Below, piece after piece: positions 33,615 to 46,079 of a DNA stretch of 64,000 nucleotides; the first letter of the stretch is position 1; each line of letters begins with the position of its first letter. The position numbers and the translations under genes were made by a program. The notes under the pieces are model-generated. The model saw only the letters and a list, made by a program, of their open reading frames with translations. It was not told the origin of the DNA and searched no databases. The stretch is from Pseudomonas versuta (GTDB taxonomy: Bacteria; Pseudomonadota; Gammaproteobacteria; Pseudomonadales; Pseudomonadaceae): positions 4,128,001-4,192,000 of the forward strand of contig NZ_CP012676.1 in the NCBI RefSeq assembly GCF_001294575.1. The letters run 5' to 3'.

Positions 33615-35087
33615 TTACTTCTCAATCCAGGCATCCGCCCAGTGCGAACCGGTTCCCGGCTCGTAATGGGTAGCTGTTGGCGAGTATTGCGAGCACCAAC
33701 CCGAATACGGGAACGGCTTGCATTCATACACCAGGCCGGTTTTTGGCTGCAGCACGGTGGTGCCTGCTTTGTAGTCTTTAATGCCTTCCGGGAAGATGGC
33801 GTCGTAATCCTGAGAACCGCCTTCACCGGTCAAGGTGATTTCTTTCAGTTCCTGGAAGTTTTCGCGCCCGTCTGCACTGGTTGCAATCAGCTTCAAGGAG
33901 TGGGCACCCGGAGCACTTTTCACCGCTACCGTCATCGGTACAGTGGTGGCATTGACCATTTGCGTGGACTGACCCACTGGCTTGTTGGCATCGTTGTAAA
34001 CAGTCGCTTCTACCGAGATGTTTTTGTTGGTCATCAGGGTCATGCTGATGTTGGTCTGACCTTTGTCCAATACGTACTCGGCGGCAACATCATGCACATG
34101 CATGTAAGCACCCGGATCCGGGACCATAGTGGTCTGCATCTGGTAGCTGGTCACACCACTTTCAGCCTTGGCATAGAAGGTGTTGGTGCCCTTGATCGGC
34201 TCAATGGCGCCCTCTTCGTTACGCACACCTGCACGCACTGGCTTGTTCGCTGCATTCACCGTTTCGGCCAGTTTGAAAGCCCAGTTGGCAGGCTGACCCT
34301 CTTCGGCAGAATCGATACCGATGCTGAAGCTGTATTGCGCGCTTTCAGCACTGCCAGTGAATGCGCGGGCTGTAACCGTGTCACCTGGCAGCAGCGTCTG
34401 GGTAGGCGCAACGACACCGACATTGCTCCAGCCATCCGGATCCGGAGCAGCAGCCACGATGTTCACATCGACGACGTTGTAGAAGGCTGCCGCGGTGTTA
34501 TCAATGGTCCATGCACCCAGAATGATGTGCTGACCGTTACGATCTGCAGGAATCACGCAGTCGTGTTTTACCGCGCCAGGTCCGGTGCCGCCTTCATTGC
34601 CATTGATAGGTACGCTCCCACCCCCTTCCACACTGCAAAACGGAGTTGCATCAAAGCTGGCACGACTCAGGGGCAGATTCGGGTTCCAGCCGGCCTTGGT
34701 AATGAAGTATTCCCATTTAGTGGTTTTATGGGCCGCCGTATAGAACCAGGAGAACTGGATGTTACGCTCGGTGATGTCGGTCAGGTGCCAACGGGTCGCC
34801 GACTGTGCGTCAACAGCTGCGAACTGGGTGAGACCGCCACTTGCCAGCTTGCCGTCAACCGGGCCCTGTGCCGGAAAGCCCTTGGGCCCTTCGCCAACGG
34901 ATTGCGGCTCGTACTCGGCAGCACCACAACCAGTATTCAATGCCAACCTGCACGCATATGCACGCGAAGGCGGCTCACTCATATAACCGTGAGCCGCTGC
35001 TTGTTGCGAGGCAAACAGTGTAGCCATAAGCGTTAACGAGGACGCACACCCCATCATTACACGGGACGTTGAATGTGCACGTTTCAT
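33615..35087 (-). CDS. gbpA: GbpA-type lytic polysaccharide monooxygenase (AA10, chitin-binding)
   Basis: A 490-residue secreted protein, close to the length of Vibrio GbpA and longer than P. aeruginosa CbpD. The signal peptide ends with QQAAA, leaving H33 as residue 1 of the mature enzyme (HGYMSEPPSRAY). This residue and H120 (FYTAAHKTTKW) form the copper-binding histidine brace. After the AA10 domain (to about residue 210) come GbpA-like middle domains. The C-terminal chitin-binding module (YKAGTTVLQPKTGLVYECK, WCSQYSPTATHYEPGTGSHW) ends the protein. It oxidatively cleaves chitin and may aid attachment. It lies beside a full type II secretion operon, the route used by GbpA and CbpD. AAAGGA precedes the ATG at 35087. 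Confidence 0.95.
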   Translation of the reverse strand: MKRAHSTSRVMMGCASSLTLMATLFASQQAAAHGYMSEPPSRAYACRLALNTGCGAAEYEPQSVGEGPKGFPAQGPVDGKLASGGLTQFAAVDAQSATRWHLTDITERNIQFSWFYTAAHKTTKWEYFITKAGWNPNLPLSRASFDATPFCSVEGGGSVPINGNEGGTGPGAVKHDCVIPADRNGQHIILGAWTIDNTAAAFYNVVDVNIVAAAPDPDGWSNVGVVAPTQTLLPGDTVTARAFTGSAESAQYSFSIGIDSAEEGQPANWAFKLAETVNAANKPVRAGVRNEEGAIEPIKGTNTFYAKAESGVTSYQMQTTMVPDPGAYMHVHDVAAEYVLDKGQTNISMTLMTNKNISVEATVYNDANKPVGQSTQMVNATTVPMTVAVKSAPGAHSLKLIATSADGRENFQELKEITLTGEGGSQDYDAIFPEGIKDYKAGTTVLQPKTGLVYECKPFPYSGWCSQYSPTATHYEPGTGSHWADAWIEK

Positions 35088-35573
35088 AAAGTTTCCTTTA
35101 GCTTTATTTATTGAACAACTCTGTTCCGCTGATCAAGACCTGCTATTTATATACTTAGGCAAAATAACAAATAGATATGACCAGCGCCGGTTAGTTAAGC
35201 GTCATTCAACCTCAACTTCTGCGGCCTCAAATTGACGGCTGACTGGTACGCTCCAACCTGAAAAATTCCACACTAACCCGATATAAACGCGTTATCGACA
35301 ATGACGAGTTCCAGACAAGCTCGGTCCTGCGCAGACAACCACTAATTTGTCCTGGCACCTCTGCAAACAGCACAAACCAGAAAGTCATCTAGCTAATTTG
35401 TTTCACATGGGATTAAACATCTAGTGCCGGCATCTTACGGACACGCGGGAAAATTAAAATAGGAAAACTCCTAGCGACTGAGATAAAATCCTAAAAATAT
35501 CCGATCGATCAAAGGATAAACACGCAAAAAACAAAAAACCCGGCATCGGCCGGGTTTTTTATGGGCGTTGAGC
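35088..35573. other. Intergenic region upstream of the LPMO gene
   Basis: These 486 bases lie between the LPMO start and the hemE stop, both on the - strand. They are A/T-rich compared with the flanks and hold the LPMO ribosome site and, by inference, its promoter; the AT-rich stretch TATATAAATAG (read on the - strand, about 35146-35156) could contain the -10. Small dyads occur at about 35460-35473 (TAGGA-AAAC-TCCTA) and 35498-35518 (TATCC...GGATA). The right edge holds the hemE terminator. I see no gene. Confidence 0.5.
35533..35560 (-). terminator. Rho-independent terminator of hemE
   Basis: AAAAAACCCGGC-ATCG-GCCGGGTTTTTT is a perfect 12-base stem with T runs on both strands, placed 14 bases beyond the hemE stop. 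It can work in both directions. Confidence 0.85.
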
Positions 35574-36641
35574 TTACTCGTGATACTGGCCCGAGAACTC
35601 GTGCACGGCGCTGATAAAGGCGCCGGCATGTTCCGGTTTCACTTCCGGGGTAATGCCATGCCCCAGGTTGAATACGTGGCCCGAACCCTTGCCGTAGCTG
35701 GCCAGAATGCGCTTGACCTCGGTACGGATCGCCTCGGGGTTGGCGTAAAGCACAGTCGGGTCCATGTTGCCTTGCAGCGCAACCTTGTTACCGACGCGCT
35801 GACGGGCTTCACCCAGATCGCAGGTCCAGTCCAGGCCCAGCGCATCAGCGCCGGCATCGGCAATGCTTTCGAGCCACAGGCCGCCATTTTTGGTGAACAG
35901 GATCACCGGTACTTTGCGCCCTTCATGCTCGCGGATCAGACCGCTGACGATTTTGCGCATGTAGGCCAGCGAAAACTCCTGATAGGCCGCAGACGACAGA
36001 TTGCCGCCCCAGGTATCAAAGATTTGTACGGCCTGGGCTCCGGCCAGAATCTGGCCATTGAGGTAGGACGTCACCGACTGCGCGAGCTTGTCGAGCAACA
36101 GGTGCATGGCGTGCGGGGTGTCGTAGAGCATGGCCTTGGTCTTGCGGAAGTCTTTCGACGAACCGCCTTCGACCATATAAGTGGCCAGGGTCCACGGGCT
36201 GCCGGAGAAGCCGATCAGCGGCACACGGCCGTTGAGCTCGCGGCGGATGGTGCTGACCGCGTTCATCACGTAGCCGAGGTCTTTTTGCGGGTCCGGAATC
36301 GGCAGGGCTTCGATGTCGGCCAGGGTGCTGACCACTTTTTTGAAGCGCGGGCCTTCGCCGGTTTCGAAGTACAGGCCCTGACCCATGGCATCGGGGATGG
36401 TCAGGATGTCGGAGAAGAGGATGGCCGCATCCAGCTGCGGGAAGCGGTCCAGAGGCTGCATGGTGACTTCACAGGCGAACTCGGCGTTCTTGCACAGGCT
36501 CATGAAATCGCCGGCCTTGGCGCGGCTCGCGCGGTACTCCGGCAGATAGCGACCGGCCTGACGCATCATCCAGACAGGCGTGACATCTACGGGTTGCTTG
36601 AGCAAAGCGCGAAGGAAACGGTCATTCTTGAGATCAGTCAT
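35574..36641 (-). CDS. hemE: Uroporphyrinogen decarboxylase
   Basis: A 355-residue enzyme of haem synthesis that removes four carboxyl groups from uroporphyrinogen III to give coproporphyrinogen III in the cytoplasm. The N-terminal signature [16 protein letters not shown] (about residues 22-37) carries the substrate-binding Arg residues. [12 protein letters not shown] holds the catalytic Asp, and [19 protein letters not shown] is the second family signature. Length and start are normal. It lies downstream of gltBD on the same strand but behind its own gap with a terminator, so it is a separate unit. Confidence 0.98.
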   Translation of the reverse strand: MTDLKNDRFLRALLKQPVDVTPVWMMRQAGRYLPEYRASRAKAGDFMSLCKNAEFACEVTMQPLDRFPQLDAAILFSDILTIPDAMGQGLYFETGEGPRFKKVVSTLADIEALPIPDPQKDLGYVMNAVSTIRRELNGRVPLIGFSGSPWTLATYMVEGGSSKDFRKTKAMLYDTPHAMHLLLDKLAQSVTSYLNGQILAGAQAVQIFDTWGGNLSSAAYQEFSLAYMRKIVSGLIREHEGRKVPVILFTKNGGLWLESIADAGADALGLDWTCDLGEARQRVGNKVALQGNMDPTVLYANPEAIRTEVKRILASYGKGSGHVFNLGHGITPEVKPEHAGAFISAVHEFSGQYHE

Positions 36642-36688
36642 GTCTGCATCCGGAAAAAAAGTGGGGGCATTTTCTCAGAGACGGACGC

Positions 36689-36716
36689 AAAAGGCACGGC
36701 AAGAGCCGTGCCTTTT
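36689..36716 (-). terminator. Rho-independent terminator downstream of gltD
   Basis: AAAAGGCACGGC-AAGA-GCCGTGCCTTTT forms a strong stem with T residues after it on the - strand. It lies between gltD and hemE and most likely ends the gltBD message. Confidence 0.75.
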
Positions 36717-36789
36717 ATCTATCGGGTCGATTTGTCGCGGAGATTTTGATTTGGCGCAGACCACAAACCCCATTCTGCAATGAGGTTTG

Positions 36790-36817
36790 TGTGGGAGCTG
36801 GCAAGCCAGCCCCCACA
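36790..36817. repeat. REP-like palindrome after gltD
   Basis: TGTGGGAGCTGGC-AA-GCCAGCCCCCACA is a nearly perfect inverted repeat with the GTGGGAGC head of the REP element at 1027-1050. It lies 32 bases beyond the gltD stop and may stabilise or end its mRNA. Confidence 0.7.
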
Positions 36818-36848
36818 TTTTGATCATATTTCACAAATTACAACCGCA

Positions 36849-38300
<1,452 letters not shown>

Positions 38301-41300
38301 TCACTGCGGATTGGCACGGATGCTGGAAAGCAGCGATTTCAAGCTGGCAGCCTTAGGCTTGACCATCCAGAAACGACGCAGGTAATCATCGAGGTTTTCC
38401 GAGAGGTTACGGCCCCACTCGCTGTTGGTTTCCTCAACGTATTCGTCCAGCACGTGTTGCAGATGGTTGCGATAGGCCTCCATCGCTTCGCCGCTGATAC
38501 GCTGGATTTCCACCAGTTCGTGGTTCACCCGGTCTACGAAGGTGTTGTCCTGATCCAGCACGTAGGCGAAACCGCCGGTCATGCCCGAGCCGAAGTTGTA
38601 ACCGGTCTTGCCCAATACGCAGACGAAACCGCCAGTCATGTATTCACAGCAGTGATCACCCGTGCCTTCAACCACGGTGTGGGCACCGGAGTTACGCACG
38701 GCGAAACGCTCGCCCGCAGTACCCGCAGCAAACAGCTTGCCGCCGGTGGCGCCGTACAGGCAGGTGTTGCCGATAATTGCGCTGTCCTGGGTTTTGTAGA
38801 CGCTGCCTGCAGGCGGCACGATCACCAGCTTGCCGCCGGTCATCCCTTTGCCCACGTAGTCGTTGGCATCGCCTTCGAGGTACATGTTCAGGCCGCCGGC
38901 GTTCCACACACCAAAGCTCTGGCCAGCAGTGCCTTTGAAGCGGAACGTGATTGGCGCCTTGGCCATGCCCTGGTTGCCGTGGGCACGGGCGATCTCACCC
39001 GAAATACGGGCACCGATCGAACGGTCGCAGTTACAGATGTCCAGGGCGAAGTCCGCGCCACTCATGTCGTTGATGGCCGAAGTGGCCATGTCGACCATCT
39101 TCTCGGCCAGCAGGCCTTTGTCGAACGGCGGGTTGCGCTCTACCTGACAGAACTGCGGCTTGTCGGCCGGGATATGGTCGCTGCCCAGCAGCGGCGTCAG
39201 GTCGAGGTTGTGCTGCTTGGCCGTCTCGCCCTGCAGGATTTCCAGCAGGTCAGTACGCCCGATCAGCTCTTCGAGGGTGCGTACACCGAGCCTGGCCAGC
39301 CATTCGCGGGTTTCTTCAGCCACGTAGGTGAAGAAGTTGACCACCATGTCGACAGTGCCGATGTAGTGGTTTTTACGCAGCGATTCGTTCTGGGTCGCCA
39401 CGCCGGTCGCGCAGTTGTTGAGGTGGCAAATACGCAGGTATTTACAGCCCAGGGCGATCATTGGTGCGGTGCCGAAGCCGAAACTTTCAGCGCCGAGGAT
39501 CGCGGCCTTGATCACGTCGAGGCCGGTTTTCAGGCCACCGTCGGTTTGTACCCGAACCTTGCCGCGCAGGTCGTTGCCGCGCAGGGTCTGGTGGGTTTCG
39601 GCCAGGCCCAGTTCCCACGGTGCGCCCGCGTATTTGATCGAAGTCAGGGGCGAGGCGCCGGTGCCGCCGTCATAACCGGAGATGGTAATCAGGTCGGCAT
39701 AGGCCTTGGCCACACCTGCGGCGATGGTGCCGACGCCCGCTTCCGCTACCAGCTTGACCGAGACCAGTGCCTTGGGATTGACCTGTTTGAGGTCAAAAAT
39801 CAGCTGCGACAAGTCTTCGATGGAGTAGATATCGTGGTGCGGCGGTGGCGAGATCAGGGTCACGCCGGGTACTGCGTAACGCAGTTTGGCGATCAGACCG
39901 TTGACCTTGCCGCCTGGCAGTTGCCCGCCTTCGCCCGGCTTGGCGCCCTGGGCCACCTTGATCTGCAGCACTTCGGCATTGACCAGGTATTCCGGGGTGA
40001 CACCGAAACGACCGGTGGCCACTTGCTTGATTTTCGAGCTCTTGATGGTGCCGTAACGCGCCGGGTCTTCGCCGCCTTCACCGGAGTTGGAGCGTGCGCC
40101 CAACCGGTTCATGGCTTCGGCCAGGGCTTCGTGGGCTTCCGGGGACAGTGCGCCGAGGGAGATACCCGCCGAGTCGAAACGCTTGAGGATCGAATCCAGG
40201 GGTTCGATCTGGTCGATGGACAGCGGCGTGTCGAGGGTTTTGACCTTGAACAGATCGCGGATCATCGACACCGGGCGTTTGTCGACCAGTGCGGTGTATT
40301 CCTTGAATTTGCTGTAGTCGCCCTGCTGTACGGCCGCTTGCAAGGTGGCAACCACGTCCGGGTTGTAGGCGTGGTATTCGCCGCCGTGCACGTACTTGAG
40401 CAGACCGCCTTGCTGGATCGGCTTGCGCGCGCTCCAGGCTTCGGCTGCCAGCAGCTTTTGCTCGGCTTCAAGGTCGATGAAACGTGCGCCCTTGATCCGG
40501 CTCGGTACGCCGCGGAAGCTCAGGTCACAGATTTCTTCGGACAGGCCAATGGCTTCGAACAGCTGCGCACCGCGGTACGAGGCAATGGTCGAAATGCCCA
40601 TCTTCGAGAGGATCTTGAGCAAGCCTTTGGTGATGCCCTTACGGTAGTTTTTGAAGACTTCGTAAAGGTCGCCCAGCACTTCGCCGGTACGGATCAGATC
40701 ACCCAGCACTTCGTAGGCCAGGAACGGGTAGACCGCCGAAGCACCGAAACCGATCAGTACCGCAAAGTGATGCGGGTCACGGGCAGTTGCGGTTTCTACC
40801 AGGATGTTGCTGTCGCAGCGCAGGCCTTTTTCGGTCAGGCGGTGGTGAACAGCGCCCACGGCCAGCGAGGCATGAACCGGCAGCTTGCCCGGCGCGATAT
40901 GGCGGTCGGTCAGGACAATTTGCGTACGGCCGGCACGGGCGGCTTCTTCAGCCTGGTCGGCAATGTTACGCACCGCCGCTTCAAGGCCAACCGACTGGTC
41001 GTAGTTGAGGTCGATGATCTGACGCTCAAAGCCCGGCAGCTCGAGGTTCATCAGTGAGCGCCATTTGGCAGGCGAGATCACTGGCGAACTGAGGATGACC
41101 CGGGAAGCGTGCTCAGGGGATTCCTGGAAGATGTTGCGCTCGGCACCGAGGCAGATTTCCAGCGACATGACGATGGCTTCACGCAGCGGATCGATCGGCG
41201 GGTTAGTGACCTGCGCGAACTGCTGGCGGAAGTAGTCATACGGCGTGCGCACACGCTGGGACAAGACGGCCATTGGCGTGTCGTCACCCATCGAGCCCAC

Positions 41301-42749
41301 GGCTTCGTAGCCCTGCTCGCCCAATGGACGCAGCACCTGGTCACGCTCTTCGAACGTCACCTGATACATCTTCATGTATTGCTTGAGCTGATCGACGTCG
41401 TAAAACGCCGAACCGTGATCATTGTCGTCAATGGTGGCCTGAATGCGCAGGGCATTCTTGCGCAGCCACTGTTTGTAGGGGTGGCGCGACTTCAAGCGGT
41501 TATCGATGGAATCTGTGTCCAGGACCTGGCCGGTTTCAGTATCGACGGCGAGGATCTGGCCAGGGCCCACACGGCCTTTGGCGATCACGTCCTGCGGCTG
41601 GTAGTTCCACACGCCGATTTCCGAGGCGATGGTGATATAGCCGTTGGTGGTGGTGACCCAGCGCGCCGGACGCAGACCGTTACGGTCGAGCAGGCAGACT
41701 GCGTAACGACCGTCGGTCATTACCACGCCCGCCGGGCCGTCCCACGGTTCCATGTGCATCGAGTTGTACTCATAGAACGCCCGCAGGTCGGGGTCCATGG
41801 TTTCAACGTTCTGCCACGCCGGTGGAATCAGCATGCGCACGCCGCGGAACAGGTCGATACCGCCGGTGACCATCAGCTCAAGCATGTTGTCCATGCTGGA
41901 GGAGTCAGAACCCACGCGGTTGACCAGCGGGCCGAGCTCGTCGAGGTCGCCGATCAGGTCGTTGGCGAACTTGGTGCGACGGGCCAGGGCCCAGTTGCGG
42001 TTGCCGGTGATGGTGTTGATCTCGCCGTTGTGGGCGAGAAAGCGGAATGGCTGGGCCAGCGGCCATTTCGGCAAGGTGTTGGTCGAGAAACGCTGGTGGA
42101 ACACGCAGATCGCGGTTTGCAGGCGCTCATCGCTCAGGTCCGGATAAAAGGCGGTGAGATCCGCCGGCATCATCAGGCCTTTATAAATGATGGTCTTGTG
42201 GGAAAAGCTGCAGATGTAGTGATCGGTATCAGCGGCGTTGGCCACCGAGGAACGGCGACGGGCGCTGAACAGCTTGATCGCCATGTCCTGATCGCTCAGG
42301 CCGGCACCGGCAATGAACACTTGCTCGATCTGCGGCAGACGGTCCAGCGCCAGACGGCCCAGGACGCTGGTGTCGATTGGCACTTTGCGCCAGCCCACCA
42401 GTTGCAGGCCCGCCGCGAGAATTTCGCGGTTCATGTTGTTACGGGCCGCTTCAGCCTTGATCGGGTCTTGGTTGAAAAACACCATGCCGACCGCGTACTG
42501 CTTGGGCAAATCATTGCCGAACTGCTCTTTGGCGACTGCACGCAAGAACAGATCAGGTTTTTGAATCAGCAGGCCACAACCGTCACCGGTCTTGCCGTCT
42601 GCGTTGATCCCACCGCGGTGGGTCATGCAGGTCAGGGCCTCAATGGCGGTTTGCAGAAGGGTATGACTGGGTTCGCCCTGCATATGGGCAATCAGGCCGA
42701 AACCACAGTTATCCTTGAATTCATCGGGGTGGTACAGACCTGCTTTCAT
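38301..42749 (-). CDS. gltB: Glutamate synthase large subunit
   Basis: A 1482-residue alpha subunit. The ATG at 42749 gives [18 protein letters not shown], a short propeptide before the catalytic Cys of the class II amidotransferase domain (C15); an upstream in-frame start at 42806 would add 19 unsupported residues. The central domain, the FMN-binding synthase domain ([46 protein letters not shown]) with a 3Fe-4S Cys cluster, and the C-terminal beta-helix domain rich in Gly ([21 protein letters not shown]) all follow in the normal order. Ammonia released in the first domain tunnels to the synthase site. Confidence 0.98.
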   Translation of the reverse strand: MKAGLYHPDEFKDNCGFGLIAHMQGEPSHTLLQTAIEALTCMTHRGGINADGKTGDGCGLLIQKPDLFLRAVAKEQFGNDLPKQYAVGMVFFNQDPIKAEAARNNMNREILAAGLQLVGWRKVPIDTSVLGRLALDRLPQIEQVFIAGAGLSDQDMAIKLFSARRRSSVANAADTDHYICSFSHKTIIYKGLMMPADLTAFYPDLSDERLQTAICVFHQRFSTNTLPKWPLAQPFRFLAHNGEINTITGNRNWALARRTKFANDLIGDLDELGPLVNRVGSDSSSMDNMLELMVTGGIDLFRGVRMLIPPAWQNVETMDPDLRAFYEYNSMHMEPWDGPAGVVMTDGRYAVCLLDRNGLRPARWVTTTNGYITIASEIGVWNYQPQDVIAKGRVGPGQILAVDTETGQVLDTDSIDNRLKSRHPYKQWLRKNALRIQATIDDNDHGSAFYDVDQLKQYMKMYQVTFEERDQVLRPLGEQGYEAVGSMGDDTPMAVLSQRVRTPYDYFRQQFAQVTNPPIDPLREAIVMSLEICLGAERNIFQESPEHASRVILSSPVISPAKWRSLMNLELPGFERQIIDLNYDQSVGLEAAVRNIADQAEEAARAGRTQIVLTDRHIAPGKLPVHASLAVGAVHHRLTEKGLRCDSNILVETATARDPHHFAVLIGFGASAVYPFLAYEVLGDLIRTGEVLGDLYEVFKNYRKGITKGLLKILSKMGISTIASYRGAQLFEAIGLSEEICDLSFRGVPSRIKGARFIDLEAEQKLLAAEAWSARKPIQQGGLLKYVHGGEYHAYNPDVVATLQAAVQQGDYSKFKEYTALVDKRPVSMIRDLFKVKTLDTPLSIDQIEPLDSILKRFDSAGISLGALSPEAHEALAEAMNRLGARSNSGEGGEDPARYGTIKSSKIKQVATGRFGVTPEYLVNAEVLQIKVAQGAKPGEGGQLPGGKVNGLIAKLRYAVPGVTLISPPPHHDIYSIEDLSQLIFDLKQVNPKALVSVKLVAEAGVGTIAAGVAKAYADLITISGYDGGTGASPLTSIKYAGAPWELGLAETHQTLRGNDLRGKVRVQTDGGLKTGLDVIKAAILGAESFGFGTAPMIALGCKYLRICHLNNCATGVATQNESLRKNHYIGTVDMVVNFFTYVAEETREWLARLGVRTLEELIGRTDLLEILQGETAKQHNLDLTPLLGSDHIPADKPQFCQVERNPPFDKGLLAEKMVDMATSAINDMSGADFALDICNCDRSIGARISGEIARAHGNQGMAKAPITFRFKGTAGQSFGVWNAGGLNMYLEGDANDYVGKGMTGGKLVIVPPAGSVYKTQDSAIIGNTCLYGATGGKLFAAGTAGERFAVRNSGAHTVVEGTGDHCCEYMTGGFVCVLGKTGYNFGSGMTGGFAYVLDQDNTFVDRVNHELVEIQRISGEAMEAYRNHLQHVLDEYVEETNSEWGRNLSENLDDYLRRFWMVKPKAASLKSLLSSIRANPQ

Positions 42750-43079
42750 AGACACTTTCTCACCAGGCTGCCCTATAAAGGGGCAAATTTCTTTTAATTC
42801 AACCACTTGGTCCCCGCGCTGAACGTACGCCAGCTTGGCAGGGCAAAAGGGTGGTCATTCTACACACCGACGTAAGGGCTCACAAATTAAGCGGCGATTT
42901 GCCGTAAATTCATGTCGCATTTATGAAGGTTTAAAGCGATTGCCTGTGCTAGTCAAAACATTTTTGATGTTGACCGCCACACGGCGCAGACACCACAAGG
43001 CCTGCGGCTTAAGAAGTCGCAGGCACAAGCTGGAATTTTGATGTACTAGAACGGCGGCCTGGGTAAGGCCGCCGGAGCA
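42750..43079. other. Intergenic region upstream of gltB
   Basis: These 330 bases separate gltB from the SPOR/AAA gene, both on the - strand. On that strand TTGACT followed 17 bases later by TAAACC (about 42933-42961) could be the gltB promoter, though the -10 match is weak. Two hairpins lie at the far end: GCCTGCGGCTT-AAG-AAGTCGCAGGC (43000-43024) and the terminator-like stem at 43052-43074. I see no gene. Confidence 0.4.
43052..43074 (-). terminator. Hairpin after the SPOR/AAA gene
   Basis: CGGCGGCCT-GGGTA-AGGCCGCCG is a perfect nine-base GC stem five bases beyond the stop codon, followed on the - strand by TTCT. It probably ends the aroK-aroB-SPOR gene message, though the U tract is poor. 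Confidence 0.6.
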
Positions 43080-44651
43080 TCAGCGAGCTGCTGCCAGTTC
43101 TTGTTGGACGCTGGCGACAGTGCGAGGCCAAGGTTTACCAGCCTGAATCTTCGCTGGCAAGTTCTTGATTGCCGCAGTTGCTGCGGCATGGTTCGGGAAA
43201 TTGCCGTAGGTGACGACAAACAGGGGCTTGCCGTTGAGCGATTTCTTGAAGTAGCGGGCTTCGCCACCCACCTCTTTGACAACGTTTTGCGCAGACGCTT
43301 CGGAGCTGGTGCCGACAATCTGCACCACGTAGTTAGTCGCTGGCTGGCTGGAGTACCAGCTACCGCCCGGTGCAGCCTTGGCCAGGGTGACCGGCTTCTC
43401 GGCAGGCTTCACGACAGGCTTTGGAGCCGGGGCCGGGGCTGGCTTGGCAACCGGGGCTAGCGCGGGCTTGGCTGCTGCAACGGCTGGCGCCGGGGCCGGA
43501 CGCGGTGCGGCTACAGGCGCAGGGCCAGGTGTCACGCCCGCTGGTGGCGCGGTAGTGGTTACGGTTGGCGGCTGAGCCACACCACCGTCGACTGCCGGAA
43601 CACCGCCGTCATCGCCTTCGGCAATGCCGCCAGCGGCCTCAGCCAGAGGCCCGCGCATTACCGGCTGCGACTGGCCCACCAGCGGCAATGGCATTGGCTG
43701 CGAGGAACCTGCGAAATCTATCGACGGGTTGGCGCCGCTGCTGGGCGTAGCCTGGCCCAGTTGCGTCTGCTCGGTAGCGGGTGCGGTTGGTGCTTTGCTG
43801 CGACCCGGAATCAGAATGGCAGCGGCTACAGCCACGACCACTACGGCACCAATGGCCAATACGTGTTTCTTAGGCATCTTGAACCCCATACTTGGACGCT
43901 TGACCGCAGAACGGCTAGCTATCATGGCTTCGATCATTGCATCGCGGGCGACCTGGTTGATGATGCCAGGCCAGCCTTCGGAGCTCTCGTGTATATCTGA
44001 GATCTGCTGTGCGCTAAAGAGTTCGATTCCGCGCCCGGCACCTTCAAGCCGCTGAGCCAGATACTCGCGGGTTTCTTCTTCGGTGTAGGGCTGCAACTCG
44101 ATCACATGGAAGCGCTCTTCATCAGCACTCAACTGCTCAAGTCCGGCAATCATCGATGGCTCGCCGAACAGGAATACATGCGGCCGGCCTTCCGGCGCAC
44201 CTGCTGCCAGTGCCAGCAACGCTTCAAGCGCAGACTCGTCGAGCTGCTCGGCATCATCGACCAGCAGGTAAACTTCCTGGCCGGTCAGCGCCAGCTGTAC
44301 CACCTGCGCCAGAATCGCCCCCACATCGGCCCGGGCAGCGTTAAGCGTTTGCGCCACCTGGCGCAAGATGCCCGCAGCGTCACCGGCACCCCGTGCCGAT
44401 ACCACAACGCTCTGCACTGACTGCTTGTTGGTACTGGCCACCAGCGCCTGACGCAGCAAGGTTTTGCCGCTGCCTTCAGGCCCTGTCACCACCAACAGCA
44501 ACTGGCTGTAGCGCGCTAGGTGGTGCAATTGCCCCAGCACCGGCTTGCGCTGGGCAGGAAAAAACTTGAACCCCGGCACCCGTGGTGCAAAGGGGTCGTG
44601 GTTGAGCTGGAAGTGACCGAGGAACGCCTCGTCGGCATGCAAACTAGTCAT
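43080..44651 (-). CDS. AAA ATPase with C-terminal SPOR domain (DamX-like position)
   Basis: A 523-residue protein. The N-terminal half is an ExeA/GspA-like AAA domain with Walker A GPEGSGKTLL (about residue 57) and Walker B YLLVDDAEQLD. One membrane helix follows (HVLAIGAVVVVAVAAAILIPG, about 263-283). Next comes a long Pro/Ala/Lys-rich periplasmic linker, and last a SPOR domain (NYVVQIVGTSSEASAQNVV to FVVTYGNFPNHAAA) that binds denuded septal peptidoglycan. It follows aroB by ten bases, the position of damX in enterobacteria. A role at the division site is likely; the ATPase target is not known. The ATG at 44651 is chosen over the upstream in-frame 44699. Confidence 0.9.
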   Translation of the reverse strand: MTSLHADEAFLGHFQLNHDPFAPRVPGFKFFPAQRKPVLGQLHHLARYSQLLLVVTGPEGSGKTLLRQALVASTNKQSVQSVVVSARGAGDAAGILRQVAQTLNAARADVGAILAQVVQLALTGQEVYLLVDDAEQLDESALEALLALAAGAPEGRPHVFLFGEPSMIAGLEQLSADEERFHVIELQPYTEEETREYLAQRLEGAGRGIELFSAQQISDIHESSEGWPGIINQVARDAMIEAMIASRSAVKRPSMGFKMPKKHVLAIGAVVVVAVAAAILIPGRSKAPTAPATEQTQLGQATPSSGANPSIDFAGSSQPMPLPLVGQSQPVMRGPLAEAAGGIAEGDDGGVPAVDGGVAQPPTVTTTAPPAGVTPGPAPVAAPRPAPAPAVAAAKPALAPVAKPAPAPAPKPVVKPAEKPVTLAKAAPGGSWYSSQPATNYVVQIVGTSSEASAQNVVKEVGGEARYFKKSLNGKPLFVVTYGNFPNHAAATAAIKNLPAKIQAGKPWPRTVASVQQELAAAR

Positions 44652-44661
44652 CAGGATCTTA

Positions 44662-45762
44662 TTAACCTTTAAGCTGAGCCAGTGCGCGGTAATCCGCACC
44701 CAGCGTGGCTTGTAGAACCTCTTGTGGATAATCGTCAGTCACTGTGGCTTCGCCCATGCGGCGCAGCAGCACCAGTCGCAAACGACCGTCGATCACTTTT
44801 TTATCAACTGCCATGTGTTGCATGAAGTCGGCTTCGCTCATGCCTGCAGGCGGCACAACCGGCAAACCGGCACGCTGGAACAAGCGGATACCGCGATCAC
44901 GCTCGGCTTGACTGATCCAGCCCAGGCGGTAAGACATTTCCAGCGCCATCACCGTACCTGCCGCAACCGCCTCGCCATGTAGCCAGACGCCATAGCCCAT
45001 ATGGGTTTCGATGGCGTGGCCAAAGGTGTGACCAAGGTTGAGCGTGGCGCGTAGGCCCGACTCGCGCTCATCGGCGCCGACCACTTCGGCCTTGGCGGCG
45101 CACGAGCGCTGAATGGCGGCAGTCAGGGCGACCTGATCAAGGGCACGCAGTGCATCCATGTTGTCTTCAAGCCAGGTCAGGAAAGGCTCGTCGCATATCA
45201 GCCCGTACTTGATGACTTCCGCCAGCCCTGCGGACAATTCGCGGGCAGGAAGCGTATTGAGGGTCTGTGTGTCGATCAGCACCAGATTGGGCTGATAGAA
45301 CGCACCGACCATGTTCTTGCCAAGCGGATGGTTGATCCCGGTTTTGCCGCCAACTGACGAATCAACCTGAGACAGCAAGGTGGTCGGCACCTGGATGAAA
45401 TCGACACCGCGCTGATAACAGGCAGCTGCGAACCCCGCCATATCGCCAATCACACCGCCACCAAGAGCAATCACAGTGGTGCGACGGTCATGCCGGGCAG
45501 TGAGCAGGCCATCGAAAATCAGCTGCAGGGTTTCCCAGTTTTTGAATGATTCGCCATCAGGCAGAATGATCGGCAGTACGGAGTACCCCGCCAGGCTGCG
45601 GGTCAGGCGCTCAAGATAGAGGGGGGCAATGGTGGTGTTGGTCACAATCGCCACCTGGCGACCGGCGATGTGCGGAGCCAGCAGCAACGGCTGATCCAGC
45701 AAACCTTCGCCAATGTGAATCGGGTAGCTACGCTCGCCTAGATCAACCTTCAGTGTTTGCAT
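44662..45762 (-). CDS. aroB: 3-dehydroquinate synthase
   Basis: A 366-residue enzyme that converts DAHP to 3-dehydroquinate, the second step of the shikimate pathway, using NAD+ and a divalent metal. [18 protein letters not shown] and [20 protein letters not shown] are the cofactor and substrate signatures. [12 protein letters not shown] holds the metal-binding His residues. The ATG at 45762 ([18 protein letters not shown]) gives the family length; earlier in-frame codons are unsupported. A gap of 339 bases with a REP doublet separates it from aroK. Confidence 0.98.
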   Translation of the reverse strand: MQTLKVDLGERSYPIHIGEGLLDQPLLLAPHIAGRQVAIVTNTTIAPLYLERLTRSLAGYSVLPIILPDGESFKNWETLQLIFDGLLTARHDRRTTVIALGGGVIGDMAGFAAACYQRGVDFIQVPTTLLSQVDSSVGGKTGINHPLGKNMVGAFYQPNLVLIDTQTLNTLPARELSAGLAEVIKYGLICDEPFLTWLEDNMDALRALDQVALTAAIQRSCAAKAEVVGADERESGLRATLNLGHTFGHAIETHMGYGVWLHGEAVAAGTVMALEMSYRLGWISQAERDRGIRLFQRAGLPVVPPAGMSEADFMQHMAVDKKVIDGRLRLVLLRRMGEATVTDDYPQEVLQATLGADYRALAQLKG

Positions 45763-45887
45763 GAATCCCCGCATTGAAAAAGGACAGCCTGCGTCCTGTC
45801 TCACAATTATCAAGTGTGGGTCGCGCCGGGAAGTGACACAACCCTCTAGCCTTTGACCATACCGCTGAAACAATACAAGACAAGCTC

Positions 45888-45973
45888 TGTGGGAACTGGC
45901 CTGCCGGCGGCTGCATAAACCGGGTCAAACTGTGAGACCGCGGCGCCTGCATCGCTGGCGAGCCAGCCCCACA
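45888..45973. repeat. Degenerate REP doublet between aroK and aroB
   Basis: TGTGGGAACTGGCCTGCCGG at 45888-45907 and TCGCTGGCGAGCCAGCCCCA... at 45952-45973 face each other as imperfect inverted arms of the TGTGGGAGC REP family, with about 40 bases between. Confidence 0.7.
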
Positions 45974-46053
45974 CTAAATTTGACTGCCTGGTCCATGACC
46001 GGCGCCGAGGATAGCGCATTTCGCAGCGCACTTTAATGGCCCGGCCATGGATA

Positions 46054-46079
46054 CACCGTCAAGGGAACGGTGGTTTTTT
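46054..46079 (+). terminator. Terminator-like hairpin on the + strand, aroK-aroB gap
   Basis: CACCGT-CAAGGGA-ACGGTG followed by GTTTTTT has the form of a short Rho-independent terminator reading on the + strand, although no + strand gene lies upstream. It could end an antisense transcript or be a chance match. Confidence 0.3.

Noticed and set aside
33642..35036. 464-codon open frame opposite the LPMO gene
   Set aside because: The - strand protein has a signal peptide, the histidine brace and a chitin-binding module; the + strand frame has none of these.
38454..41057. Very long open frame (867 codons) opposite gltB on the + strand
   Set aside because: It is an exact antisense shadow of a well-conserved gene; GC-rich third positions keep the opposite frame open, and the translation shows no known motif.
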